This document shows positions 1 through 11,448 of a DNA stretch of 64,000 nucleotides, one piece after another (within the stretch, counting starts at the first letter, position 1; each line of letters starts with the position of its first letter). This DNA is from Atopsyche davidsoni. Its lineage: Eukaryota > Arthropoda > Insecta > Trichoptera > Hydrobiosidae. Below the pieces are notes generated by a model. The model did no database searches. It saw only the letters and a list, made by a program, of their open reading frames with translations, and was not told the DNA's origin. The translations under genes were made by a program, and so were the position numbers. The stretch spans positions 3,242,501 to 3,306,500 of the forward strand of contig JAILWY010000005.1 of NCBI GenBank assembly GCA_022113835.1, read 5' to 3'.

Positions 1-1617
1 AATTATAAGTTTAATGTATAGTTTATTTTAAACAATTTCTTACCCGAATGAAATAGACGTGTAAATATAATTAGAAAAATAAAAAATGCAATAAAAAAAT
101 ATATTTTTTCAATTGATCAATGATCCATTAAATTTTGCTATTAGTTTTCTAATATTAGTTTAAAGTACTTTTATATAAATTATAATGCTTTTTTAGTTCA
201 TTTGAAACAAAATAGCATATTTATAAACCAATTATTTATGTTATTACGAGCTAAGGATTTCAATGCAAAGTGAATTTATTGTTTTTTTAATAAAAGTACA
301 TAGCAGATAGAAGGTTGAAACAAATGTAGTAATTTTTTTTTGGTTATTAAAATTGCATGAAATTTTATGCAAAGGTTTTATCAACAAAAGCGGATATATT
401 TAAAAAATATCTCTTTAATGTTTTATATGGAAAAAACCTTTATATTGTGGATAAAAATAAGCTCCGCGTAAACCACTCTGTTTATTCAGCGCACCTACCC
501 CCTACATACATACAGATGTCGGTACTACCTGGGAAGCTATTCCAGGTGTTACGGTCGTCCGTAATCAAATAAATTATTTATAATTGACCTAATCCAATCA
601 CGACACGGCCGTTTGGTCGGTAATTCAGGTCCCTTTCGAATGAATTGCTTTTAAAAATGGAGACCCGACGGAAGCTGGCCGTTCCGTAAATGTGCAGTAT
701 AATTGCCGGCGCACATTGATACATGTGCGCGACATTGTTCAGAACATAAAGCTTCGAAATAAGCATATATTAATAGAATAATGATTATATATAATGAATG
801 TTGATAACTCTAATAATGAAAGTACACGAAAGTCATCAGTAATTCAAGTCAAGTTTTTTTTTAAATGTATAAAACGATAAAAAACGTTTACAACTCTTGC
901 GATAGTATAGATTCAATTTCAGATCTGAAATAATAAAATTTTGTTTATAAAGAGAAGGTAGACTAGTAAAATAAAGCATTTAAAAACAAATAAACCTGTA
1001 TTTATAGTAACTGGACCCGTCTCACATGTCTACCGTAATGGAAAGAGACAAGTTTTCAATGCAAATCTCAGCAACTGGACGAGAGTCCGAATTAATCGAT
1101 ATATGAGATCAATGGTTAGTAGGTTTAAATCTCACGTATGTCTCGAAAATTGTTATCATCAAACAAAATGCCTTTATGATTTAAATGCGAATTTATCAAG
1201 TATTTAAAAATAATTATTGATCAGTAATAAATAAATCACAAATCACAAGGCATGTAAGAATTCATCCCATGTTTTAAAGTTACCACTGAGCTGGTATTTA
1301 TTTACGAAAATAATGAATAATGTATAAAATGAATCCATATATTGGTCTATCAACATGGTAGCCGCGGGCGCGGGTCGCGGGCTGACCAAAACAAACGTCC
1401 CCTTTTGTAGCCTCCCTATCAGCTGATCAACCCGCCCTTAATGATTGTTATTCTCTTTGGGCGGTTTGAATAAAACCGGTTCTCACCTACACGGCCGCGT
1501 GAGAATCCCTGCGCTTCTCAACATTTGTATTAATATATTTCAGAAAGAAATTATAATATTTCATTTACACAGGTAGCAAATATTTTACCGAGTATATTCA
1601 CATCTTGTAAACAGATT
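1..1617. other. AT-rich non-genic stretch with a GC island
   Basis: No convincing gene is seen; open frames here are at most about 70 codons and have AT-driven composition. A GC-richer patch lies at about 1350-1520, and a weaker one at about 480-740. The patches could be regulatory or exonic, but no splice-site and frame combination stands out. Confidence 0.6.
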
Positions 1618-1625
1618 ATCTAGAG

Positions 1626-2068
1626 CAGTGCTTCTCAAAGTGGTCCCTACGAACCCCAGGGGGTCCCTGGGATCATTCAGGGGGTCCCTGAACAACGTCA
1701 GGGGGTTAGCGCAAGGTTTGATATAAAATAAAAAAGTTGTGACACATTTTTATTAATGTAGAAGTTAAAGTAAATAACAGTGAATACATTATTAGCGATT
1801 TTTACGTCCTAAGTAAAATATAAATATAGACAGGTGCATAAAATATAAGTAATAACAGGCATCGCGGTGAGTCAGGTAGTTTAATACGTAATAGAGTCGA
1901 TACTTGCACCAACTAGTTTATATTTATGTAGTTTTTCACCCAGAGCCGTAGGCAAGTTTTGACTATGAAAGGGGGTCCATGGACAAGTTTTGACTATGAA
2001 AAGAAGTTCGTGGGCAAGTTTTGACCATGAAAGGGGGTCCGTGGGCCAAAAGAGTTTGAGAGCCACTA
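1626..2068 (+). mobile_element. Non-autonomous hAT MITE, copy A
   Basis: This 443-bp element starts CAGTGCTTCTCAAAGTGG. Its last bases, read in reverse complement, give a matching imperfect terminal repeat containing CTCAAACTC. It is flanked by 8-bp near-duplicates, ATCTAGAG at 1618-1625 and ATCTATAG at 2069-2076, which fit the hAT target pattern nTnnnnAn with one later mismatch. A second copy lies at 61748-62227 and aligns along its whole length. Near the right end is a degenerate tandem repeat of about 33 bp, with about three units sharing the core GCAAGTTTTGACTATGAAA. There is no transposase, so it would depend on an autonomous hAT element elsewhere. The 62-codon reverse frame inside it is incidental. 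Confidence 0.85.
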
Positions 2069-2076
2069 ATCTATAG

Positions 2077-5000
2077 TAATGTTATATGCTTGAATATTTT
2101 GATTGAAATACTGTTCATTGAAATGCAAAATGTTTTCCAAATATAAATTCATTTTTATGCCATATAAAAATCATACATTATTTGTTTAAATTCTAATTTA
2201 TTTACATATACTCTAAGTCAAATATTTATTTTAGTATAGTAAAAAAGTTATTTTTGAGACCGCAGCGAGAAATTGAGAGCCACTGGCCGGTAGAGTAAAT
2301 TATGTAGCATCTTTAATAAGCGAACATGTTGGTAGAGCCCACAATATATATTATCGGACCGGGAGTCCTCTCGCTCTTTTTACGCCGGCTAGAGAGAGAC
2401 AGCCGCATATAAGCCTCCGAGTACCTCGTGACTCCTGTGACGTAATGCGCGGAGCCTTATTTATAAACAAAATCAAAGTCGCCTACGCTTCTGCGCAGCT
2501 ACCCCTCCCTGCCAAATCAATTGATTTTTCATAAAAATATATTTTATTTTTTTTTTGCATGAATTATTTTTTTAAATTTGTAGAATCCCTTAACTTTTTT
2601 TAAAAAGGAAGTAAAAGCAAAAAAAAACACTGATATAGTAAAATATTTTTCGGGTAGTTGTATCGCTGTTTTGTACTCACATTATTTTTTTTTTCAAATA
2701 TAAAATGTAAAGCGAAAGCTCAATGTTATATAAAAAAAGACAGATTCTCTGAAAGGTAAGGTAGTTTGTATGACTTGAGTTAGTTCATTAACACTGCGGT
2801 AAAATAATTCAGGTATCGAATTTGGGAAATCGATGTGAGTCTTTTAATTCGCCACGGTGCGCTATCATTAAAATAATATCGGCCGTGCAACAATCGTCCA
2901 CTTTGAAAAATCGAGCGTTTTTTTAATCGATTGTTTGGCCGTGTGTATAATCGATCAGCCGATGATTGATCGAAGTTTTTGTTCTTATTGTGCAACCGCG
3001 CTGCGAATGATATACATCAATGCGACGCCTGCGCTTGAGCGTTACGAATTTATTTGGACAAAGAGCATCGATAATTTGCAACAACATGCTAGGAGCAAAA
3101 TAACAACCGATAAAAACAATTCAATTGTGCATTCGTTGCATAATGCTAAAAAACTAAAAGTCATAGTTTTTTCTACACACGCGAGTAATAAAAACAGATG
3201 GTAATGTGAAATTAAATTTTTCGATTCTCTTATGACATGGTGCAATTTTTTTCTATTACTGAGCATTATCCTTCGTTTAAATCATTAAAAAACGTATGCG
3301 TTTCTAATCGTTACCTTCACGAGTGGGATACATCCAAACTCGAACTCAGTGAAATAAAAAATAATGGTGTATTCTTTTATGCTGCTAATTCGTAATAAAA
3401 TAAATTATTACTTTTATACTTGAATATAGATCACAGACCTACCCCAATAATATTTTTGATGTTATCTTAAGTTGTTGGGCTAACACTCGGGAACTGTGCA
3501 TATGAATTCGAGAGAGGATTATTATCTCATTTTAAGGTCTCTTTGACTCCACCCCAAACACACCCATTTATTACAATAACCCTTCTTGATTAATCATTGA
3601 TTGCTTTTAGTTCAAATAAATAAGTGAACAAACACGTATACATACACAAGCCGGATTTGTATGATTCGAGATATTTAAAAATAATAAAATGTGACCGGCC
3701 CATACATTTGGGAGATATCTAATTATAATAGTACTTAAATGATATAAGAATGTACAGTGCATCAAATGTTTGGTTATTATTTATAACATTAGTATCAAAT
3801 ACTCGGCGTACAAATATATTGATTGAAGCTGATGCAATATATATTTTTTTAAATATACATAAAAAAAGTATACCAGTTCAATTGTCATACTGATTCATCA
3901 AAAATCTGAAAAGATTTGTGTATTGTAAAAAAGTAGTTTAATTATTTTAAATTGAAATTTTTATATAAACTACTTTACCATTTAATTTATCGCGTTTATT
4001 CTTCATACATGACAATCTCGCCATTTTTTTGGATTCCCTCACCTTCCATTTCTCTCTAAAGGATCGCATTATTTCATTATACGGGAACCAATTTCTGGCT
4101 GGAAAACAAGAGGTCTTGATTCCTCAGTCGAGACACGAACCTTTGTCCCACACCAAATCTACCGAAAGAAAGATGGCGCTAATTGTAAATTTAATAAACA
4201 TGGCGGCTTTTTTTTAAATGCGAAGGGTTTTTATTGAATGTAATAAAATATTTTTAAATGAACTATTTTGACAGGACCTTTGAAATACCCCAAGAAATAT
4301 AAATACAAAATGCATTCTTCTTTAAATTTTGCTTAAAGTAATACTTTATATATATATATTTTTTTTAATAAAAAATTTATAACGCAAAAATGGATTTAAT
4401 TATTATATAATTTTTTTTTAAACTTAAAAGGTCAATAATAAATTCTACGTAGTCCGTATTTATTACTCTTGGTTTATTTTAGAATTAAATATTAATTAAG
4501 TGCTCAATAAATAAACAAGCTTCAAATAAAAGATAAACTAAAGTATCATATAAATAAATAAATAATTTCAATTCTCTATAAAAATCCACCGAATATCATA
4601 TTCTATTTTGTGAAAACAAAAATGAAAATTCTCGATTCCTTCACAAATCTGTTTCTAAAAAAAAACCTGATTCTATTATGGCTTTGAAATTCAATAAAAT
4701 CTCAAAATAAGCGAGATATAACTTGCCACTTACTCAGTCCTTGCCACAACCTGCCTCTCTTCAAATTCTTATTTTCCATTCAAGCCATTCAATGGATTCT
4801 TATTTTTTTGTAATATCACTTAAAATATTACACTCTTGCTCTAGCTCCCTATAATATTCCATTACGAATAAAACGGATTGGTGAGAAATCTTACATTTTG
4901 ACTGCCAATTCTTCAGTGAGATGTTTTTTTTATGACAATTCAATTTCAAAGCTTTATATGTTATCTCAAACCCTCAAAAATATGCATTGCTTTTACGATA

Positions 5001-5935
5001 GAAAGTTATAGAGATATTAAAAAAATAATATATTCTTTACACACATATTCAGTACAAAATTAATTGCAAGAGTACAAAGCAAATCTATCACAAATGTTTA
5101 AATATAAGAAACACAAAAATATAATTAAAATTGATTGAAATCATTATCACCAGATATGTCTTTATAATTATATTATTATTTATTTGAATGTGGGAGATAA
5201 ATTAATAGACTTACTGTGTGTTTTGATTGCTTTAAGCGTTTTGCTTTTCAAGAACTTACTCAGACTTATAACAAAGCAGAAATGCAATTGATTTTATATG
5301 CATACTAATGTGCAGAGAAGTAATAAAATATAATATTATAGGAACTAACGTTCACACACGAAAATGATAAATAATAAAGATGGATTTTTTTTATTAACTC
5401 AAATCAATCTCAAATGTATTTAAGGCTCACTTACACTACATAACATTTTAATTGTAATAAGCTTCTAGATTTTATCTGCTAGCGTAGATCAAAAGAGAAA
5501 TAATAGGCTCAGCCTGAGTCGAACTTTTAATTCCCAGATTATAGCTAATTAAATCCTTCAGTTAAGTTACATAGTTTATCACCCCTCATTACCGACGGGG
5601 TTGAGAGGGCAGAGGGAGTCATTTTGAAATTTCCCGACCAATAAATAATATTTTAATGTTCTGTCCCTTTGATATAACCTTTCACCTGCCCGAATTGATG
5701 ATGTGCTGGAAAATACGCTGAGCTGAACTGTTGCAAACTAACCACTGTGCGGCGAGCGAGCTGTCCGAGCTTACTTTGTATGACTATTTGACAGCTATAA
5801 AGAGGAATACGTTGAATAAACTGCACGTAACTGTTTTTCAAATACCATGTATATTGGTGTTAACTTTTGACACAGTAAATCACAGAGTCGATATTTGTAT
5901 GCCATTAATTACAACAGTTCCGAGGAAACAATCGC
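2077..5935. other. AT-rich non-genic stretch
   Basis: No gene is recognised. Open frames of 60-90 codons overlap on both strands (for example around 2780-3266) and show no known motif. The stretch includes a GC-richer patch at 2330-2530, listed separately, and weaker GC-rich patches near 2940-3080 and 5580-5770. The rest is homopolymer-rich AT sequence. Confidence 0.55.
2330..2530. promoter_or_regulatory. Possible promoter-like GC-rich island
   Basis: The island stands out from its AT-rich surroundings. It contains a TATA-like CATATAAG near 2406 and a CRE-like TGACGTAA at 2438-2445. No downstream open frame supports a start, so this is only a candidate regulatory or 5'-exon region. Confidence 0.15.
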
Positions 5936-5977
5936 AATCATTATCTAGCTATTAAGCTATGCTGGTTCTCTTTTTTT
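5936..5977 (+). repeat. 42-bp block identical to SINE-adjacent block at 20680
   Basis: A 42-bp segment beginning AATCATTATCTAGCTATTAA and ending in a T-run occurs here and again at 20680-20721. At the second site it follows directly on a SINE body, so this copy is probably a truncated tail of the same SINE family, or of a second repeat inserted next to it. The exact match suggests recent spread. Confidence 0.65.
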
Positions 5978-6444
5978 CTTTTCTATAGTATTAAGCACTT
6001 GAAAATTACAGTCTTACTTATTCGGCCGTACCCCTGAATTTCAGCATTACTCAAAATTAATATTTCGGGATATTTATTGGGATCGCGTTCATTACTGGAG
6101 CATATTCTAATAGAATCACAACGCCGAAGTTCTTTTCTTCCTACAAACAATGGGTATAAAAGGTGAAGAGAATTCGAGGAGCATTCATCATTTAACAACT
6201 ATCTCTAATACACCTATATAATCTAAAAAACGAACTGACAGATTCTGTTAATTAATTCACAATATTGTTCCATGGATGAATATTGCAAGCATTTTTAAAA
6301 AGCTGCACTTACACGACCAACTAAAATGCCAAAAAACAATAATCAATATTAAAATGTATGAAAGCATATTATAATAAAACTAGTATTTGTTTAATTTATG
6401 AGCACAATTTTATTTTGATTTTGATATTTTTATTTTTTAAAATC

Positions 6445-6905
6445 GCTTCACCATCCGAGAAAAAACAATGAACGAGCAAGGAGTCCCGACAGAAAAAACT
6501 AAAATAACAAATGGATAAATATTAAAATGTATTATAATATATAAATATGTTTTAAAAAAATCAGATGAATTTGTAACTTTTTGTACATATATCTCATTTA
6601 TTAATAAATATAAAATATCTACATTAAAATTTTAATAAAATAATTAATTTAAATAATAACTAGGTTATAGTTCTTTCTTGCATATTTGAATTGTATGGAA
6701 TGAATGTTGATTTTATTATCAGTTCGGCGCTTGGCCTCGCTGTTCTTTAATCTTCGTCCATTTTCATTCATATTTATCTTCACCGTTTTATTTCTATTCT
6801 AATTATTTTATTTTAGCTTCTGCTCCAGGACTCCAGGTTGCCTGCCCTTGCTGTTTATAAAACCTTCCACTGCAGGATGTCTGACGTCTCCACTTCAGGT
6901 ATTTT
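6445..6905 (+). repeat. Unnamed dispersed repeat, short copy
   Basis: Two blocks match the longer copy at 10970-13049. The left block, about 6445-6738, shares GCAAGGAGTCCCGAC and a long AT-rich body containing TTTGTACATATATCTCATTT. The right block, about 6815-6905, shares TTGCCTGCCCTTGCTGTTTA and ends GACGTCTCCACTTCAGGTAT. The GC-rich minisatellite that separates these blocks in the long copy is absent; about 75 bp of pyrimidine-rich sequence ending TTTTATTTTAG takes its place. No coding frame, terminal inverted repeat or clear target duplication was found. The class is unknown; a non-autonomous retroelement or Helitron-like element is possible. Confidence 0.75.
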
Positions 6906-7171
6906 ATAGGAATTTTATAATTGGACTCAGGTACTTGAACAAATTTTGTTAAGCACATGGAATAAGGGAAGATTATAAGTGTTACAAACTACGCACTCCT
7001 TATCACCGGTGTAAATTAACGAATACCTCCAAATTTAACAAAGAAAATTACAAAATCTGAATGCAACAAAAATAAACCGGTTAGATTCATTAAAACATTG
7101 TATAGATCAGGATGATTTAAAATTTTGTTTGATTCGTATTTGGTTGCTTTGTGTTTTATTCCAAAAACGTT

Positions 7172-7214
<43 letters not shown>

Positions 7215-8135
7215 TCAACTTTGTGCTATTTTTTACGCTTAATTGAGAATAACGAGAAAAAGGTAAACATATATTGTGTACTTTTTTTGAGTTTTATTAT
7301 TTAATTTGATCAACGAAATTAATTAATAAATATAATTATTATTATTATTACCCGAGCCATACGCAAAGCCTGGTAATTAGCTATGCAGCATATTTTTTTT
7401 AAATTCCCTGTTTTTGAGTTTTCTGACAGCACTGAAACATATTTAATTATTTTTAAATTATAGAAATAAAATTTTGTAGGTATTTCATTATAAATGGATA
7501 TTGAATTGATCCACATTTTATACACTTGCATTGCATAGTTTCATGAATTAAGATGTGGATTAGATTTTACGTTTATAAAATGAAGGTTTTCCAATAAATT
7601 GATTTAACCATCATTAGCTATTTGGTTTTGCATAAATTTTTAGTTAATATATAAATAACTAAGCATTTTGTTTGATGTATTTCTGAAGTTAATTTGCCTA
7701 GTCTGATTGATTAAAATTCCACGCATCTCACGATGAAAAAAATATCTAAAATTTTAATATGAAAAACCTGGTTTCAGATCTTCTCACATATTACAAGCAT
7801 ATTTTTGGTGCGTAAACCGAAAAGAAAAGGTGCGTAAGTAGTTCCCTTGTACTGTTCTGTATTCTGAATTAAAAAGCGTAGTAAATATTTGCGGCGAATT
7901 CTTTTAATTGTAATCAATTAATACCATAATTTATATATTTAGTTTTTTAATATTTCATTCTGAATTTGATGGTATATAATAAAACCCTTCAAAAATAAAA
8001 TTGGACATAACTGCTATGATATTATTTGATCATTTTTATCAATTAAATTTATAATAAATGTGAAAGTGTAGAGCTCTTTAAATTGAAAAGCAATGGAAGT
8101 GTTTACTTTAATATATTATTACATAAATTTTAGGT
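6906..8135. other. AT-rich non-genic stretch
   Basis: Nothing gene-like is seen. It holds the TA microsatellite at 7176-7211 and a short ATT run near 7333-7350. Confidence 0.6.
7176..7211. repeat. (TA)n microsatellite
   Basis: About 18 uninterrupted TA dinucleotides. Confidence 0.95.
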
Positions 8136-8225
8136 ACTAAATACACTTAGATAATCCGTTCAAAGGTGCATTCGTAATTTTGAAGACGCTTTCCAGTGCA
8201 TTTGAGTTTCAAAAGATATTTTTTT
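8136..8225 (+). repeat. Local 90-bp duplicate, unit 1
   Basis: This segment, from ACTAAATACAC through GTGCATTTGAGTTTCAAAA, is repeated about 270 bp downstream at 8404-8494 with few differences. Both contain TTCGTAATTTTGAAGACG. No function is apparent. Confidence 0.85.
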
Positions 8226-8403
8226 TTTAGAAAAATAATATTTGTTTAAAATTACTTCATGCATTTAATCAACGGGCATGGATCAAAAAACACACCCCTC
8301 CACAAGTAAACTCTCACCCTCAACCGCATTCATACATACTTAATTTATTTCTTAGGTCACCTCTTAAGAAAGTTAAAAAAGACCCTAATGAAAAATGTGG
8401 TTA

Positions 8404-8494
8404 TACTAAATACACGTAGATAATCCGTTTTAAGGTGCATTCGTAATTTTGAAGACGTTTTCCAGTGCATTTGAGTTTCAAAATATATTTTTCA
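8404..8494 (+). repeat. Local 90-bp duplicate, unit 2
   Basis: Second copy of the 8136-8225 segment. It is followed to about 8570 by weaker echoes of the same pattern (CATTTTTCAGTGTATTAG), suggesting an old degenerate tandem with a period of roughly 45 bp. Confidence 0.8.
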
Positions 8495-9231
8495 GGACAT
8501 AAAATTCAAAAGACATTTTTCAGTGTATTAGTGATTTAGACAACATTTTACAGTCTAGTACTGAGCGTAATAATGGAAACACCCCCAAAAGAGCACTTTT
8601 GTAATTTTTTAAAATAATTTACATAAATGATTAGTATATTATTGATTTTTGTGAAGACCGTCTCACAGGAAGTACGATTTTGCATATACAGGTTTGATTG
8701 ATTGATAATAATTAAGTACTATTTTTCATGTGCTATAATTATATTATATTATATTTGACTACACCACATACTTTAAAAAATCTTTTTGTATAATTTATAG
8801 CATGTTTTGTAGACATTCCTAAGAAAAGTTCTTTGTGTGGCCGTTTATCATTATTATTTGTCAGTGGATGTCTCGAATTTATTTAATGTGATACACAAAA
8901 GCAAACGATTAATTTTAATGTTTAGTATTAAAAAGATTTTTTTATTCTGTTTGTGCATCACCGATAACTGTTTATAATACATCCAATAACATATTTTATT
9001 ATTTCTCGCTTGAACTTATTCATAAATTATCAATTTAATATTAAAACTTCAATTATTTAATTGACCATGTGATTACGATTTTTTTTAATAATGAATGTTT
9101 TTTCTTTAGAAGGAATTGAATATATTTATATTCTACTTTCAACAAGGATTGTTTTTTGAGTCAAATAAAACCTCGTTATTTTGTACCTGTGTGGTTTTTC
9201 ATTTATGTACTTTAATCATAAAGTTTTACAA
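8495..9231. other. AT-rich non-genic stretch
   Basis: No gene is seen. It contains the SINE fragment at about 8632-8712, listed separately. Confidence 0.6.
8632..8712 (-). mobile_element. SINE fragment (3' body, reverse)
   Basis: The segment with GACCGTCTCACAGGAAGTAC followed by CGATTTTGCATATACAGGTT is shared with the fuller reverse-strand SINE at 23838-23985. The tRNA-like head is missing here. Confidence 0.7.
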
Positions 9232-9474
9232 TTAAATTAGACTGCCACGAATGTTACAGTGAAGCCTTTCATCAACTCCAGGATCATTCCTGGACTCGAA
9301 AACAAAGTGGCTGTTTATATTATTGGACATTTGCAATTTCGAGAGGTGCCTCTTGGCTCGAGCCGGCACTGGCCTGCAGAGGAGCGCAGTTCGGTGCTTC
9401 TCCTGCCATTTCAGTATTCTTATTCTCTTTGTCAGCAGCTGGGTTGTAGACAAATTGCCATTTTCAAAATCTAA
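9232..9474. other. GC-richer open segment, unidentified
   Basis: Open frames run on both strands; the longest, on the reverse strand, spans 107 codons over 9232-9555. Composition is richer in GC than the surroundings. The reverse frame runs into the tRNA-like SINE head at 9475-9560, so at least its first part is not host coding sequence. No domain is recognised. It may be the body of a larger tRNA-derived repeat. Confidence 0.3.
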
Positions 9475-9585
9475 CAACGCAGATATTCCCCTTCCGGTTA
9501 ACCACCTTGTGGTCCAGTGGTAAACATACCGACTAAAAGTTTTCGGGATTTTCACAGTGATATAAATGTTTCACTCAAAATTTTG
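9475..9585 (+). mobile_element. tRNA-like SINE head (degenerate)
   Basis: CTTGTGGTCCAGTGGTAAAC resembles a pol III A box with D-loop, followed about 25 bp later by TTTCGGGATT as a weak B box. A diverged relative lies at 9633-9722; both begin with a shared CGCAGATAT or TGCAGATAT segment. Confidence 0.45.
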
Positions 9586-9632
9586 AATTGAGAGACGCTT
9601 TGATTGTTTCTTTGAAAATGATTAAAGTTAAT

Positions 9633-9722
9633 AATGCAGATATGTCTCTACTACTCGACCGTGTGGTAGCCTAGAAGTAAACATTCCAACTTAAGCTTCC
9701 CAGGTTCTGAAAATAAGACTGA
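9633..9722 (+). mobile_element. tRNA-like SINE head, diverged second copy
   Basis: Aligns loosely to 9475-9585: TGCAGATAT, then TGTGGTAGCCTAGAAGTAAA in the A-box position and CCCAGGTTCTGA in the B-box position. Too decayed to be functional. Confidence 0.4.
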
Positions 9723-10819
9723 GTAATTGAAAATATCTAGATGCAAAACTTTGTTATCAGCTGATACATTGAGAGTCACGTTGATGATAAGAATAAACTC
9801 ATCATAATACAATAAATTGGTAAGAAATCACATGAGTGTTATTAAACTGTTTACATTTGTAAACTGATTTGACTGAGCAAACATGAGTGAAAAATACGGA
9901 TTTATTGTGTATTAACAAACAATCATAAAAACACTTTTTACATATGTAGAATTTAGGAGAAAATTACATCTTCGTAAAGTTTATGAACTGTGATGGTATT
10001 GTAAAGAATCAAAGTGCTTTCCTTTGAGTGGAAGTCATAAAGTTTGCACATAAAGCTCATGACCGTTTTAAAAGTTCTCTCTGCATGTCCGATGCTTGCT
10101 CGTTTGATAACCCTGATAGCCAGACCAATATGCAGGGGCGGAATGTGACTAATACACCAGTAACCCTGATAGCCCAGCTTTATGTACGGTTATCCTATTG
10201 TGTCTCAGTGTATTCAGGAGAATGTGTATGAAATATTTACGGAAACAGATAATTATATTTTTATAAAATTCATTCGAATTCGAAAAGGATATTAATTTAT
10301 ATAATTGAAGAAAAATTTCATGTACCTAGGACTTAAGATACTGTATCGATTTCATTACATAAATAGTTATACAACCACGCAGAAATATAACAGTCTCCAA
10401 CGGCTCCCGGGGCACCCTATAATACAAGAAGAAACGCCAAGTAGTCAAAAAACATACCCGGGGGTGATCATTGCACCCTCCTGTCCTTCTTAGATATTTA
10501 TTACACATAAAAACATGCGAATAAAGGGTTTTTCCCACACATTTTCTCTGCCTAACACAATATCACAACCATAGTAAATCATGTAACCTAAGTCACACAT
10601 TGAAAGCCCCAAAACCTGGGGATAGCCAAACACTAAACCAAAACATTAGTTATAAAATCTATTGTAATACACCTAATGAAAAATAAAAGAAATTTGAAAT
10701 TTAATAATTTTTTTTTTTTACGCAGAATCGTACAATGTCTTGAAACTTGTACGTGAAAATTAGATATGAAGCATAAGTACTTTCATTGAACCTGGAAAGT
10801 TTATAACATGAGCATAATT
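9723..10819. other. AT-rich non-genic stretch
   Basis: No gene is seen. The short string TAACCCTGATAGCC occurs twice, near 10107 and 10158. A cytosine-rich patch lies at 10395-10490. Confidence 0.55.
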
Positions 10820-10885
10820 CTTCACATGGATTTGAACCCGGGACCGCCAGTGTCAATGGTGGTCAGTAAGACCTTCTCTGATGCT
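10820..10885 (-). mobile_element. tRNA-like SINE head, reverse strand
   Basis: In reverse complement this reads CCCGGGTTCAAATCC, a good pol III B box inside a T-arm-like context, preceded by TGACCACCATTGACACTGGC. It resembles a tRNA 3' half more than a working tRNA, because no matching acceptor stem was found. Confidence 0.5.
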
Positions 10886-11448
10886 AATGTCTTTTGTGTT
10901 TCAACAATAAATACAACTGAAGATCAAACCGGCAAAGAGAAATGAGTAATCGGTATATATGCCGAAATTGCTTCACCGAGCAAGGAGTCCCGACGGAAAA
11001 AACAAAAATAACAAATAGATAAATATTAAAAATTATTATAATACATGAATATGTTTTAAAAAAATCAGATGAATTTGTAACTTTTTGTACATATATCTCA
11101 TTTATTAATAAATATAAAATATCTACATTAAATAAAAGAATTAATTTAAACCTAGAAATTTAAATACTTACTAGGTAATAGGTCTTTCATGCATATTTGA
11201 ATTGTAAGAATATAACAAATGAATGTTGATTTTCAGTTCAGTAAGCAGTTCGGCGCCTGCCAGCGCGGCCGCTAGACGTTTTTATCATCCGTTTCGACTT
11301 CAAGTTAATATACATCGCGGTCAGAATCAAATATTTAATATCTAAGCTCATATATTGCATATGTAAGCTTTTTTAATCGATTGATATTTATATTTCCAGT
11401 TTGCAAACATCGGGTGCCAGTCCTCGCAGTCCATCTTACATGTTGTGT

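Noticed and set aside
2255..2295. Another hAT end (TTGAGAGCCACTG)
   Set aside because: The end-like motif has no partner start and no flanking 8-bp duplication.
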